64,000 bases of DNA from Arthrobacter sp. V1I7. Its GTDB lineage: Bacteria > Actinomycetota > Actinomycetes > Actinomycetales > Micrococcaceae. Every line of letters begins with the position of its first letter. The stretch's first letter is position 1. Under the pieces are notes generated by a model. The model was not told where the DNA came from. It made no database searches and saw nothing but the letters and a program-made list of their open reading frames with translations. Positions 25,353 through 34,223 of the stretch are shown here, piece by piece. The position numbers and the translations under genes were made by a program. The DNA is taken from the NCBI RefSeq assembly GCF_030817015.1, contig NZ_JAUSYS010000001.1:2914001-2978000 (forward strand), in the 5' to 3' direction.

Positions 25353-26561
25353 ATGACTACCATCAAACAGGCCCCGGCGACGCCGAAGACGGGCACCCGC
25401 CACCTTGCCCTAGCGATCGTCTCCCTGGCGATGGGCGGTTTCGGCATCGGCACCACGGAATTCGCAATGATGGGCCTGCTCAAGGAAGTGGAGCAAGGCC
25501 TCGATATCGGCACTCCGGAGGCCGGGCACCTGATCTCGGCCTACGCGCTCGGCGTCGTTATCGGTGCCCCGTTGCTGGCCGCTGCCGGGGCCAAGTTGCC
25601 GCGGAAATACCTGGCCCTGGGACTCATGCTGCTCTTCAGCATCGCCAACCTCTCGTCGTTTCTCGCACCGGACTACGGCACCATGCTGTTCTCCCGCTTC
25701 GCTTCGGGGCTGCCGCACGGCGCCTTCTTCGGCGTCGCGGCGGTCATTGCCGCATCGCTGGTGGCCCCGACCCGGCGCGGCTGGGCGATTTCCATGGTGA
25801 TGGCCGGCCTGACCATCGCGAATGTCATCGGCGTGCCTTTCGCCACCTGGCTGGGCCAGGCCTTCGGCTGGCGGCTGCTCTTCCTGGTGGTGGGCGTGAT
25901 CGGCATCATCACTCTCGGCATGCTGTGGAAGTTCGTACCGTTCCAGAAGCCCCACGCCGATGCCAGCATCCGCCGCGAGCTGGGCGCGCTCAAACGCCTT
26001 CAGGTCTGGCTGGCGCTCCTCATCGGCGTGGTCGGATTTGGCGGCTTCTTCGCCACGTACACATACATTGCGTACACCATGACCTCCGTGGCCGGCATCC
26101 CGTCGGGGTGGCTGCCGCTCGTCGTAGCGCTCTACGGTCTGGGCATGGTGGCGGGCAACATTGTCGGTGGCCGGATCGCCGACAAGTCCGTCATGGGGAC
26201 CATCTACTGGGTGCTGCCCGGCATCGCGGTGGCACTCGTGGTCTACGCCGTGGCGGTGCACTGGCCGTGGTCCGCCCTTGTCATGGTCTTTGTGGTGGGC
26301 GGGACAGGTTCGCTGCTGGTCCCTGCCCTGCAGACCCGTTTGCTGGACGCCTCCCCGGACGCCCCCTCGTTGGCCTCCTCGCTCAACCATGCCGCGCTCA
26401 ACGTCGCCAACGCCCTCGGAGCCTTCCTCGGCGGCCTTGTGATCGCGTGGGGCTGGGGCTATGTGGCCCCCGCCCTCGCGGGCGCGGTCCTGGCCCTCCT
26501 CGGCTTCGGCGTCGCCGTTCTCAGCGGCCTGGTGGAACGCAAGAGGCCGCTGGCACCGTAA
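25353..26561 (+). CDS. MFS transporter (DHA1 / AraJ-like)
   Basis: A 402-residue, 12-helix major facilitator protein. The first helix carries GGFGIGTTEFAMMGLL and the motif ISAYALGVVIGAPLLAA, both standard in DHA1 efflux proteins of the AraJ/NepI type. The loop between halves (about 195-215) is short. ATG 25353 is used because AGG lies 6 bases upstream and the family starts here. TTGTATAAATC near 25283 is a possible promoter. Substrate is unknown. Confidence 0.88.
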   Translation: MTTIKQAPATPKTGTRHLALAIVSLAMGGFGIGTTEFAMMGLLKEVEQGLDIGTPEAGHLISAYALGVVIGAPLLAAAGAKLPRKYLALGLMLLFSIANLSSFLAPDYGTMLFSRFASGLPHGAFFGVAAVIAASLVAPTRRGWAISMVMAGLTIANVIGVPFATWLGQAFGWRLLFLVVGVIGIITLGMLWKFVPFQKPHADASIRRELGALKRLQVWLALLIGVVGFGGFFATYTYIAYTMTSVAGIPSGWLPLVVALYGLGMVAGNIVGGRIADKSVMGTIYWVLPGIAVALVVYAVAVHWPWSALVMVFVVGGTGSLLVPALQTRLLDASPDAPSLASSLNHAALNVANALGAFLGGLVIAWGWGYVAPALAGAVLALLGFGVAVLSGLVERKRPLAP

Positions 26562-26624
26562 CCGCAACGCGGCTCCGGCCCGGCGGCCTCTGTCAAGGAC
26601 TCCCGAGGTCAGCGGGGCAAGCGG

Positions 26625-27250
26625 TCAGGGTGTGGTGACGCGCTGGACATCCGGCTCAAGGTAGATGACCCGGGCAATCGGCACTGCCTCACGGATCCTG
26701 GTCTCGGCGTCGTCAATCACCTTGGCGATGTCCTGGCCGGTGTCCGCCCTGCCGATCCCGATCTTGGCCGCGACCAGCAGTTCCTCCGGGCCCAGGTGCA
26801 GGGTCTTGAGGTGGATGATCGAGGTATCGTCGGATTCGATGGCCTCCTGGATCCTGACGACGTCATCCTTGGTCGCGGATTCGCCGAGCAGCAGGGACTT
26901 CGTTTCCACCGCCAGTACGGCGGCGATGACCACGAGCAGGAGGCCGATCATCGCCGTTCCCACGGCGTCCCAGATGCCGTCACCGGTGATGAGCGTGAGC
27001 CCCACACCGAAGAGGGCGAAGACCAGGCCGACGAGGGCGCCGCGGTCCGGAAGGAGAACGACTCGGCGATGATGGCGCCCACCAGCACGGCCAGCGGCAC
27101 CCACCAGGAGTCGCCCTCGATGGCGCGCGGGTGCTGGATCTTGCCCCACGCCTCATACAGCGCGAAGAGACCACCGACGCTGAACAGCACGATCGAGACG
27201 ATTAAGGCGTAGATGTAGCGCTCACGTCCATAGCCGAAGGGATGCTCCGG
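26625..27250 (-). pseudogene. Decayed cation diffusion facilitator (CDF) transporter
   Basis: Two pieces of one CDF transporter are in different frames. The upstream piece (about 27250-27041) reads PEHPFGYGRERYIYALIVSI through ESFSFRTA. The downstream piece (about 27044-26625) reads GALVGLVFALFGVGLTLITG through the cytoplasmic domain to EPDVQRVTTP. In relatives about 30 residues stand between FRTA and the next helix, so the junction near 27041 is a deletion with frame change. The first two helices and the metal-site start are also missing. Confidence 0.85.
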
Positions 27251-27502
27251 GCATCGCCTTGGTACCGCCATTTGCAGCCAACTGGACTTCTCCTTCGGGG
27301 TTCTGCCGGGGTGCTCGCGGGCACCGGAACAGCCTGTGCCCGGAAGGAATACCGTACTCCGCTGGACCGGGCCGGCGCACCGCCGCTGACGCCGCAACCC
27401 GGTGACATCACCGCCAGATCACTGCAGGTAACAATTGGATGTGACCCTGCTGACATTTAATGTCGCAGGTGTTAGCTTGAAGCCATAATCGGGATTCACA
27501 AT
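27251..27502. other. Non-coding gap upstream of the CDF remnant
   Basis: No gene is supported. The sequence preceding the CDF piece does not match the expected N-terminal helices in any frame I read. Near the right end an imperfect inverted repeat (27448-27468, arms GACAT and ATGTC with outer GCAGG match) lies about 65 bases before the GlsB-like start and may be a regulator site. Confidence 0.4.
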
Positions 27503-27532
27503 TTGAATGCCGACGAATATGTAGGAGGAGAC

Positions 27533-27799
27533 ATGGGCTTTTTAGGCTGGATCATTCTCGGACTCATAGTAGGTGCAATCGTTAAGGCAGTCATGCCCGG
27601 CAGGGTCGGCGGCGGCTGGGTCACCAGCCTCGCGCTCGGCGTCGTCGGTGCCATAGTCGGTGGCTGGATCGGCGACCTGCTCTTCGGCGGCGGCAGGATG
27701 GAATTCTGGAATCTCGGTTCCTGGCTCCTGGCCATTGTCGGCGGCCTGGTGGTAGCCGGCATCTACGGCGCCGTCACCGGACGCAACAAGACCACCTGA
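27533..27799 (+). CDS. GlsB/YeaQ/YmgE family stress-response membrane protein
   Basis: An 88-residue, three-helix membrane protein with the family pattern WIILGLIVGAIVKAVMPGR, then glycine-rich helices with GAIVGGWIGDLLF, and a final helix ending AVTGRNKTT. These transglycosylase-associated proteins are often stress-induced; function is not settled. ATG 27533 is chosen for a very strong GGAGGAG 3-9 bases upstream over an in-frame ATG at 27503. Confidence 0.9.
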   Translation: MGFLGWIILGLIVGAIVKAVMPGRVGGGWVTSLALGVVGAIVGGWIGDLLFGGGRMEFWNLGSWLLAIVGGLVVAGIYGAVTGRNKTT

Positions 27800-27891
27800 T
27801 CACGCCGGATTAATTGCCAAGGCGAATTTCCCGGTCTCGACAATTTCTCCGATAAGACAACTGCACAGTTCAGACATTGCACGGATACGAC

Positions 27892-27923
27892 GGCGGGAGC
27901 CCACTCCTTGGTGGACCCCCGCC
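27892..27923. terminator. Hairpin terminator between the GlsB-like gene and the rRNA methyltransferase gene
   Basis: Arms around GGCGGGAGCCCAC (27892 on) and GTGGACCCCCGCC (ending 27923) pair over a short TCCTTG loop with small mismatches, and TTCATT follows. It sits between two convergent genes. Confidence 0.6.
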
Positions 27924-27938
27924 TTCATTATGTCCGGG

Positions 27939-28847
27939 CTAACGTGCCGGGGCTCCGGCCAGCTGGGAGCGGGCGCTGGCGTAGAGGCAAACGGTCGCGG
28001 CGGTGCCCAGATTAAGGCTCTCGGCTGCCCCGTACACTGGCACCGCCACGCGGTGGTCCGCCAGCGCGAGTTCTTCTTCGGACAGGCCCTGGGCCTCGTT
28101 CCCAAACAGCCAGGCCGTCGGGTTTTCCAGGGCGTAGTCCGAGCCGGCGGCGGAGGCGCCGAGTCGTCGGGCCGCGTTCTCGTCCTGGAGCCGGTCCAGG
28201 TTGAGCTGGCCAGAGCCGTCGGCAGCCAGTACACCGATCCCACGTTCCTTGCACCGGGCCACGAGCTCCTCCACTTCGGCACCGAGAACCACGGGCAGAT
28301 GGAAGAGGGACCCCGCCGTCGAGCGCACAGCTTTGGGATTGTAGATGTCCACGCTGGAGGCGGTCAGCACCACCGCGTCCGCGCCGGCGGCGTCCGCAGC
28401 GCGCAGCACGGTGCCCGCGTTGCCGGGATCGCGGACCTGGCAAAGGACGGCGATCAGCCTGGGGCCGGAGTCGAGCACGTGTTCGAGGCTGACGTCCAGG
28501 AACGCGCAGACCGCTATGACGCCCTGCGGGTTCACGGTGTCGGCCATGGCGGCCAGCACTTCGTCGGTGGCCAGGTGGGCGTTGGTCCCCTCGGCCAGCT
28601 TCTCGAGCTCAGGGTGCCGGTCGAGGCAGGCCTCGCTGGCGTACACCTCCCGGACGACGCCCGGCTCCCCCGCCGCGACCCTCTTCTGGTGCAGGGCCAG
28701 GGCTTCCCGGACGGCCTGGGGACCTTCGGCCAGGAACTCCCGGCGCCTTAAACGGGCCGGGCGCCCGGCAAGCTTAGCCACGTCCCTCACCCGATCAGCT
28801 CGGGGATTGGACAGTGGAAAGTCTTGCGGGCGCCCGGTTTCGTTCAT
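27939..28847 (-). CDS. TrmH/SpoU family RNA methyltransferase
   Basis: A 302-residue SPOUT enzyme. An N-terminal L30e-like substrate domain (about 25-125) is followed by the knotted catalytic domain with motif 1 NAGTVLRAADAAG, motif 2 WLFGNEAQGLS and motif 3 AESLNLGTAATVCLY. It should 2'-O-methylate a 23S rRNA or tRNA nucleotide. It lies downstream of rplT, a common place for this gene in actinobacteria. Confidence 0.92.
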   Translation of the reverse strand: MNETGRPQDFPLSNPRADRVRDVAKLAGRPARLRRREFLAEGPQAVREALALHQKRVAAGEPGVVREVYASEACLDRHPELEKLAEGTNAHLATDEVLAAMADTVNPQGVIAVCAFLDVSLEHVLDSGPRLIAVLCQVRDPGNAGTVLRAADAAGADAVVLTASSVDIYNPKAVRSTAGSLFHLPVVLGAEVEELVARCKERGIGVLAADGSGQLNLDRLQDENAARRLGASAAGSDYALENPTAWLFGNEAQGLSEEELALADHRVAVPVYGAAESLNLGTAATVCLYASARSQLAGAPAR

Positions 28848-28912
28848 ATAAGAACCTTAGTTGCTCTCGCAGCCAGTTCTTGAACCACGCAGTTTTTGAG
28901 CGACTACGGGGA

Positions 28913-29368
28913 CTACTTAGCAGCCTCGTCAGCAGCGACCTTCTTGGCGACAGGCTTCTTGGCGGCGTTGGCTGTCGGTGCCGCAGCGGCCTCAGCCGGA
29001 GCGGAGGTGTCGGCGGGCAGGGAGTCCTTGGCGATCTTCACCAGCGCGGCGAAGGCATTGGCGTCGGAAACGGCCAGCTCGGCGAGCATACGGCGGTCAA
29101 CCTCGACCTCAGCGGCCTTCAGGCCCTGGATCAGACGGTTGTAGGTCAGGCCGTTGGCGCGGGATGCAGCGTTGATGCGCTGGATCCACAGGCGGCGGAA
29201 GTCGCCCTTCTTCTTCTTGCGGTCGCCGTAGCTGTACACAAACGAGTGCAGCAGCTGCTCTTTCGCCTTGCGGTACAGGCGTGAACGCTGTCCACGGTAG
29301 CCCTTTGCGCGTTCAAGGATAACCCGGCGCTTCTTGTGGGCGTTGACCGCCCTCTTCACACGTGCCAC
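28913..29368 (-). CDS. rplT: 50S ribosomal protein L20
   Basis: The first 118 or so residues are standard L20 ([42 protein letters not shown]). It then carries an Ala/Pro/Lys-rich tail of about 30 residues ([20 protein letters not shown]), reaching 151 in all. The start is GTG 29368. It is the last gene of infC-rpmI-rplT, and L20 often controls this operon by binding its leader. Confidence 0.96.
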   Translation of the reverse strand: MARVKRAVNAHKKRRVILERAKGYRGQRSRLYRKAKEQLLHSFVYSYGDRKKKKGDFRRLWIQRINAASRANGLTYNRLIQGLKAAEVEVDRRMLAELAVSDANAFAALVKIAKDSLPADTSAPAEAAAAPTANAAKKPVAKKVAADEAAK

Positions 29369-29446
29369 GTGCGTACTCCTTTAGAATTCTGATCCCAAGC
29401 ATCTACTGCCGGAACAACCGGCTGGCCTGAGAAGCCTTTTTGGTAG

Positions 29447-29476
29447 TTGACTGCTGCCGGGTGGCAGGCAGTCAGA
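29447..29476 (-). other. Stem-loop between rpmI and rplT
   Basis: GACTGC/GCAGTC arms with inner TGCC/GGCA pairs (29449-29473) form a bulged hairpin 14 bases past the rpmI stop. It lacks a T-run. It could be an RNA-processing or L20-binding element. Confidence 0.4.
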
Positions 29477-29487
29477 GAACTTGGAAC

Positions 29488-29682
29488 TTAGATGCCGAGC
29501 ATCTTCCGGATGACCTTGGCGTCGCCCTTGAAGACGATCTTGTCGCCGGCGAGGCGGCGGGTCAGCCTGGAGGACTTGTGCTCGAGGTAGTGGCGGCGGT
29601 TGGCCTGCTGGCGGCGCAGCTTGCCGCTGCCGGTCAGCTTGAAGCGCTTCTTAGCACCACTGTGGGTCTTCATCTTCGGCAT
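29488..29682 (-). CDS. rpmI: 50S ribosomal protein L35
   Basis: A 64-residue L35: [20 protein letters not shown], then the basic [20 protein letters not shown] and the end [11 protein letters not shown] 29682 begins the universal MPKMKT; the frame stays open upstream but is not conserved. It lies between infC and rplT. Confidence 0.97.
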   Translation of the reverse strand: MPKMKTHSGAKKRFKLTGSGKLRRQQANRRHYLEHKSSRLTRRLAGDKIVFKGDAKVIRKMLGI

Positions 29683-29769
29683 GGGAACCGATCTCCTTAC
29701 GTATCCGCAGACAAGGCCTGCAGTTCTTTCGTGCAGCCACCCCTGCGGGCGGCATGCTGGTTGCTTGCC

Positions 29770-29789
29770 GCCGGACATTACTGTCCGGC
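29770..29789 (-). other. Hairpin just after infC
   Basis: GCCGGACA (29770-29777) and TGTCCGGC (29782-29789) pair perfectly over a TTAC loop about 10 bases past the infC stop. There is no T-run; it may partly terminate or stabilise the infC message before rpmI. Confidence 0.45.
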
Positions 29790-29798
29790 AGCCGTGAA

Positions 29799-30929
29799 CT
29801 AGTTGGTCTTCTTGGTGCCCGGCTTGGCGGCGGACCGCGGAGCCGCGGGCCGTGCCGCAGGCTTGGGAGCCGCGGGGCGCGGCACCGGCTTCGGGGCAGC
29901 TACCGGCTTCGGTGCTGCTGCCGGAGCGGCGTTCGCGGCCTCAGGAGCCTTCGGAGCCTCGGGAGCCTTGGCGGCTGCAGCCTTCGGCGCTGGGGGCGCC
30001 TTGGCGACTGCCGGCTTCTCCGCGGCCTTCGGAGCTTCACGCTTTGGAGCGGCCTGCTTGGCGACCTTGGGTGCCTCCTGCTGGGGCGCTTCGTGCTGGG
30101 GCGCTTCCTGGACGGGAGCCTTCTCGGCCGCAGCTTCCTCGACCTTAGCCTCGGCGGCCGGGGCCTCCTGGGCTTCGGCTTCCGGGGCTGCGGTCTCTTC
30201 GGCCGGGGCCTCGACAACGGCCGGGGCCGCTTCGGTAACCGGAGCCTCCGTTGCCTCGGTCCTTACCTGGAATCCTTCCGGCAGGAGATCGGCCAGGGAC
30301 TGCGTCAGCGGCGCGTTGTCGTCGCCGGAAACGTCCACGCGGCCCGAAGCCTTGGCCTCGTTCTCCGCCTTGGCTTCCGCACGCTGCGTTGCGCGGCGCG
30401 CCTCAGCCTTGGCTTCGGCCTTGTTCTTCAGGGGACCCACCACCATGACCATGTTGCGGCCGTCGATCCGCGGGCTGGACTCCACGACGCCGACTTCGGC
30501 GACGTCGTCGGCAAAGCGCTGCAGCAGGCGGATGCCCATCTCGGGGCGCTGCTGCTCACGGCCGCGGAACTGGATCATTGCCTTGACCTTGTCACCGGCA
30601 CCCAGGAAGCGGAGCGCGTGGCCGCGCTTGGTCTCGTAGTCGTGGGTGTCAATCTTCAGGCGGAAGCGGATTTCCTTCAGGACCGTGTTGGTCTGGTTCT
30701 TCCGAGCCTCGCGTGCCTTTACCGCAGCTTCGTACTTGTACTTGCCGAAGTCCATCAGCTTGCACACCGGAGGCTTGGCCTGCGGTGCAACTTCAACGAG
30801 ATCAAGATCGGACTCGGCAGCCAAACGCAGGGCATCCTCAATGCGGACAACTCCTACTTGTTCGCCTGCAGGGCCGACCAGCCGCACCTCGGGGACGCGG
30901 ATACGCTCATTGATTCTTGGCTCGCTAAT
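29799..30929 (-). CDS. infC: Translation initiation factor IF-3 with long C-terminal tail, AUU start
   Basis: IF-3 core: [20 protein letters not shown] begins the N domain, [13 protein letters not shown] marks the linker region, and the C domain ends near [14 protein letters not shown]. The start is read as ATT 30929: AGGAG lies 7 bases upstream, no ATG/GTG/TTG stands near, and AUU is the known self-limiting infC start. After about residue 175 a tail of about 200 residues rich in Ala, Glu, Pro and Lys follows, doubling the normal size to 376. Confidence 0.93.
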   Translation of the reverse strand: MSEPRINERIRVPEVRLVGPAGEQVGVVRIEDALRLAAESDLDLVEVAPQAKPPVCKLMDFGKYKYEAAVKAREARKNQTNTVLKEIRFRLKIDTHDYETKRGHALRFLGAGDKVKAMIQFRGREQQRPEMGIRLLQRFADDVAEVGVVESSPRIDGRNMVMVVGPLKNKAEAKAEARRATQRAEAKAENEAKASGRVDVSGDDNAPLTQSLADLLPEGFQVRTEATEAPVTEAAPAVVEAPAEETAAPEAEAQEAPAAEAKVEEAAAEKAPVQEAPQHEAPQQEAPKVAKQAAPKREAPKAAEKPAVAKAPPAPKAAAAKAPEAPKAPEAANAAPAAAPKPVAAPKPVPRPAAPKPAARPAAPRSAAKPGTKKTN

Positions 30930-31337
30930 GTTAAGGCTCCTGTGTTCGTGAGGGGTATTCCACCGGCAAATAGAGAAGGCCCCCAATTGCCGGAGCAATC
31001 GAAGGCCTCGAAGATCGGAACTGCCTGCCTCCTAAGAGGCGGCATGCCTTCCCCGCCAAGCTGATGCCCAGGGGAAATGCCCGACCAGGTACCCGGCAAC
31101 CTTGCTTCTTGCGAAGCTTCCCGAAGGAGAGCGGCTGACGCGGGTGGGAGAGAACTCCGCTTGCAAACTGAAAAACGATTCTATCCAAAGAATCCCTCCG
31201 GCGCACATACCCGACTCAGCAGGCATGGATCGGAGGGCTTCCAACGGCAGTTCCTCTCACTCCGGCGGTGTATCAGCCACAGTGAAAACAACGGGTGAAA
31301 TAACGTCATCCAGTCGGTCTGTGACAAGCTTACCAGC
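30930..31337 (-). promoter_or_regulatory. infC leader region with hairpins
   Basis: This 408-base gap between infC and a divergent DUF1844 gene holds no ORF I support. On the minus strand it has a hairpin CCGGCAA/TTGCCGG (30963-30969 with 30987-30993) and a second GCCTC-CTAA-GAGGC with outer TGCC/GGCA (31022-31044). A -10-like TAGAAT (31178-31183) would give a leader of about 240 bases. Control by L20 or IF-3 is plausible but unproved. Confidence 0.45.
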
Positions 31338-31724
31338 ATGAGCACTTCAGACAGCAATTCACACGTTTATGAGCCCGCCGGCGCCCAGGCGGACGTCTCG
31401 CAGCAGATCCGCGATATCTCCGAGGTCCCCGCGATCGAAGTCATCACCACCGCAGCAGTGCACCTGATGAGCGCCTCAGCGGTAAAGCTCGGCCTCGCCG
31501 CCGAGGAAAACGCAGAAGAGCTCAAGGACCTGGATGAGGCCCGCAAGCTGATTACCGCCCTTGCCGGCCTGGTCACCGCGGCGGCACCCGAGATCGGTTC
31601 CCAGCACGCCGGACCGTTGCGCGACGGCCTGCGGTCCCTGCAGTTGGCCTTCCGCGAGGAATCCACCATCCAGGATGCTCCGGGCAAGGGCCCGGGCGAG
31701 AAGTACACCGGCCCCGTCAACTAG
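31338..31724 (+). CDS. DUF1844 domain protein
   Basis: A 128-residue acidic protein. The conserved block EVPAIEVITTAAVHLMSASAVKLGL through LDEARKLITALAGLV is DUF1844. It is regularly found divergent from infC in actinobacteria; its function is unknown. It has no signal peptide or clear membrane span. Confidence 0.85.
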   Translation: MSTSDSNSHVYEPAGAQADVSQQIRDISEVPAIEVITTAAVHLMSASAVKLGLAAEENAEELKDLDEARKLITALAGLVTAAAPEIGSQHAGPLRDGLRSLQLAFREESTIQDAPGKGPGEKYTGPVN

Positions 31725-31769
31725 GAAGCCGACCAGCCAGTCAGGCTGCACCCTTAGCCACGACGCTGC

Positions 31770-31797
31770 GGCGGGCGGACCCCTCGGTCCGCCCGCC
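31770..31797. terminator. Strong hairpin terminator after the DUF1844 gene
   Basis: GGCGGGCGGACC (31770-31781) and GGTCCGCCCGCC (31786-31797) pair perfectly over a CCTC loop, between two convergent genes. Just to the right (about 31807-31860) GGGCGCCGTCGT-like units recur, a small GC-rich repeat. Confidence 0.7.
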
Positions 31798-31849
31798 GCC
31801 GCCGTTAAAGGGCGCCGTCGTCAGCGGGCGCCGTCGTTAGCGGCCGTCG

Positions 31850-33217
31850 TCAGCGGGCGCCGGGGTCAACCGTCCCCTGCCGGCCTGCGGCGGCGAGCCG
31901 CTGCCGGCGTCGGCGCTGCAGGCCCAGCCCCAGCAGGCACAACAGGACGCCGCCCACTCCCACGGCGACGAATCCCGCGGAGGGCCCGACACCGTCGATG
32001 AAGACCCCGGCGAGCGGCGCCCCGAGTGCGACACCACCGGTGAGCGCGGATCCGTACCAGCCCATCGCCTCGCCACGGCGTCGCTCGTCGACGAGTTCGG
32101 CGACCTTCTCGGAGGCAGCCGACAGCACCGGCGCGCACAGCAGGCCCGGCAGGAGCGCGAGCAGGCTCAGGGTCCAGGTGTCTTGCGCAAAGGCCATCGG
32201 AACGGTGAGGGCGGACATGCCAAGCAGCAGGAGGATCGGCGAAATCGGCCGGTGCATGGCGCCGTAGATCAGGCCGCCCAGGACAGATGCCCCGCACCAG
32301 AAGAGGAACACGAGCCCGATTTCGGCCTGGTGTCCGCCGGTTTCGAGGGCGGCGACTATGCCTACGTCGGTGCCGCTGAGCACCATTCCGGCCCCGGCCG
32401 CGGCGGCGAAGACGGCTGCCACCGCGGCGCTGAACCAGGCAAAGTTGTGTTTGACCTTGTGCCGGAGGCCGGATCGGGCCTGCCGCCGCCGTTCTGCGGC
32501 GGCGAGCGGGGCGAACTCGGCGGCAGCTTCCTGCAGGTGCGCCGGGGCGGCCGCGACCACGGCGGCCTCCGCGGCTTCCTGCTGGCCTGCCTCGAAGGCC
32601 GCGTCGGACGCTGCATCCGACGGAAGGCCAGATTCTGCGCTGCGGGTCGGCGGGTTGAACCACATCAGGAACAGCCCGGAGACGGAGGTGGCGATGCCGA
32701 TGATGGTCAGGCCCAGGACCGAGAATCCGGCGGTGGCGACGAGGGCGCCGACGGCAGGACCGATCATGAAGACCAGCTCGGTGGAGATTGCGTCCAGGGC
32801 GAACGCGGTGCGCCGCTGCTCCCCCGTGGCCAGGACGCCGAGGGACTGGCGTACCACGCTGAAGATCGGGAGGGTCAGCAGCCCGCCCACGAATACCAGC
32901 GGCAGCAGCGCCTCGTAGGACAGGTGCGGCACGATCGACCAGATGACGGCCTCCGCGATGACGGACGGGATGAGCGCCCGGCGCAGGCCCACGGTGTCGA
33001 CGCGCCGGCCGCGCCATGGTGCGCCGACGGCGATGCCGATCGTCATCACGGCAGCCGCGGCCCCGGCAGCCGCATAGCCCTGGCCAAGGGTGAGGACGAT
33101 GTGCAGGGTCAACAGCACGCCGGCTGCCGAGTGCGGTATGCGGGCAATCATGCCGACCAGCAGGAGCCGCCTGATCGGCCGGACTGACAGCAGCTCCCGG
33201 TAAAGGGCGAAATTCAC
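31850..33217 (-). CDS. MFS transporter
   Basis: A 455-residue, 12-helix major facilitator protein. The two halves are joined by a long soluble loop (about 200-255) rich in Ala and Glu. The first-half loop has APWRGRRVDTVGLRRAL, a divergent MFS motif A. GTG 33217 is chosen because AGAAGGA lies 8-9 bases upstream; an ATG three codons earlier would leave that site touching the start. It has no regulator beside it and the substrate is unknown. Confidence 0.8.
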   Translation of the reverse strand: MNFALYRELLSVRPIRRLLLVGMIARIPHSAAGVLLTLHIVLTLGQGYAAAGAAAAVMTIGIAVGAPWRGRRVDTVGLRRALIPSVIAEAVIWSIVPHLSYEALLPLVFVGGLLTLPIFSVVRQSLGVLATGEQRRTAFALDAISTELVFMIGPAVGALVATAGFSVLGLTIIGIATSVSGLFLMWFNPPTRSAESGLPSDAASDAAFEAGQQEAAEAAVVAAAPAHLQEAAAEFAPLAAAERRRQARSGLRHKVKHNFAWFSAAVAAVFAAAAGAGMVLSGTDVGIVAALETGGHQAEIGLVFLFWCGASVLGGLIYGAMHRPISPILLLLGMSALTVPMAFAQDTWTLSLLALLPGLLCAPVLSAASEKVAELVDERRRGEAMGWYGSALTGGVALGAPLAGVFIDGVGPSAGFVAVGVGGVLLCLLGLGLQRRRRQRLAAAGRQGTVDPGAR

Positions 33218-33277
33218 GGACCACATCCTTCTGGTACTGCCCCCGGCAGCACCAGGGTCTCCCCCGCTGGCCGTCAG

Positions 33278-34210
33278 CTACTGTGCTGCGCGCTGCAACT
33301 TGACCTCGATCGAGTCAACCCGGTCAGCAAACATTTCATTCCGTGCCCAGGCACTTTTGAGGCCGGCCACGAGGGACTGGACGCCGGCGGCGTCGAGTCC
33401 GTCTTCCAGGTACAGCAGGACCCGGAGCTCGGGCCCGGAGCCGCCGCCGGGAAGCTGCCTGCCATCTGCACTCAGCGAGGCAACTCCACTGCCTGGATGA
33501 ATTTCAACACGGCGGACGGCAGGAAAGCCAACCGCGGCCTCGCCGAGGTTCCGGGCCAGCTCCGGATCGGCGTACGACGGCGTCCAGGTCCGCTGCTGCG
33601 CAAGGGCCCAGACGGCGGGCCGTCTGACCACGAAGGTGAAGTCGGAACCCGGGTCCAGGACCAGCAACTCGGCACCCTCCGCGACGGCGGACAGCGCAGC
33701 GCGGGCCGCGTAGACGGCCACCGGCCTGGCGTCGGGGTGCCATGCCTGGAGCGTGGCGGCCGCTGTGAACACCGGCATCGCGGTCCGCCCGTCAGGCGCT
33801 TTGAGGGTCACCAGGGCCATGTCCGCCTGCTTGTCCCCGTGCAGCGTGCCGCCATCCGCGCCCACGGCGCCTTCGCCTTCTTCGGCGAGCCGGGCGAGGA
33901 TCGGCACGAAGACCCGCGCGGTGGCGAGGGACGCCACGATGCCGGCCTCGCCGCCGCCGCCGGACAGCAGCTCCGCCCGGGCCGCGAGGTAGCCGGCGTC
34001 GGCCGTGCCGTCGTCGTCCTCGAAGCTGTGGATCCTGGCGTCGTCCCCGGACAGGCTCCGCCCGGCCCACGGCCGGCCTGCCGAGTCGGTGGCCCCTCCC
34101 GCGCCGGCCAGGGCCGCCGCGATGTGCCCGGGAAGGTGGCGCGGAGGCTCGGCGCTGCCGCCGGCCTTGGTGCCGGGCACCGGGCCGGTACCGGGCAGCT
34201 GGGATTCCAT
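33278..34210 (-). CDS. SseB family protein
   Basis: A 310-residue protein with an SseB-type core: GTLHGDKQADMALVTLKAPDGRTAMPVFTAAATLQAWHP and the ending half with EIHPGSGVASL. The first 80 residues are Gly/Ala-rich and low in conservation. The gene often follows priA in related genomes, and here starts 14 bases after the priA stop. The biochemical role is not known. Confidence 0.82.
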   Translation of the reverse strand: MESQLPGTGPVPGTKAGGSAEPPRHLPGHIAAALAGAGGATDSAGRPWAGRSLSGDDARIHSFEDDDGTADAGYLAARAELLSGGGGEAGIVASLATARVFVPILARLAEEGEGAVGADGGTLHGDKQADMALVTLKAPDGRTAMPVFTAAATLQAWHPDARPVAVYAARAALSAVAEGAELLVLDPGSDFTFVVRRPAVWALAQQRTWTPSYADPELARNLGEAAVGFPAVRRVEIHPGSGVASLSADGRQLPGGGSGPELRVLLYLEDGLDAAGVQSLVAGLKSAWARNEMFADRVDSIEVKLQRAAQ

Positions 34211-34223
34211 CGTTGCGGTCCGG

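Noticed and set aside
27202..27456. Open frame on the minus strand upstream of the CDF remnant as a new gene
   Set aside because: Low-complexity, no Shine-Dalgarno, overlaps the CDF piece in another frame and has no family likeness.
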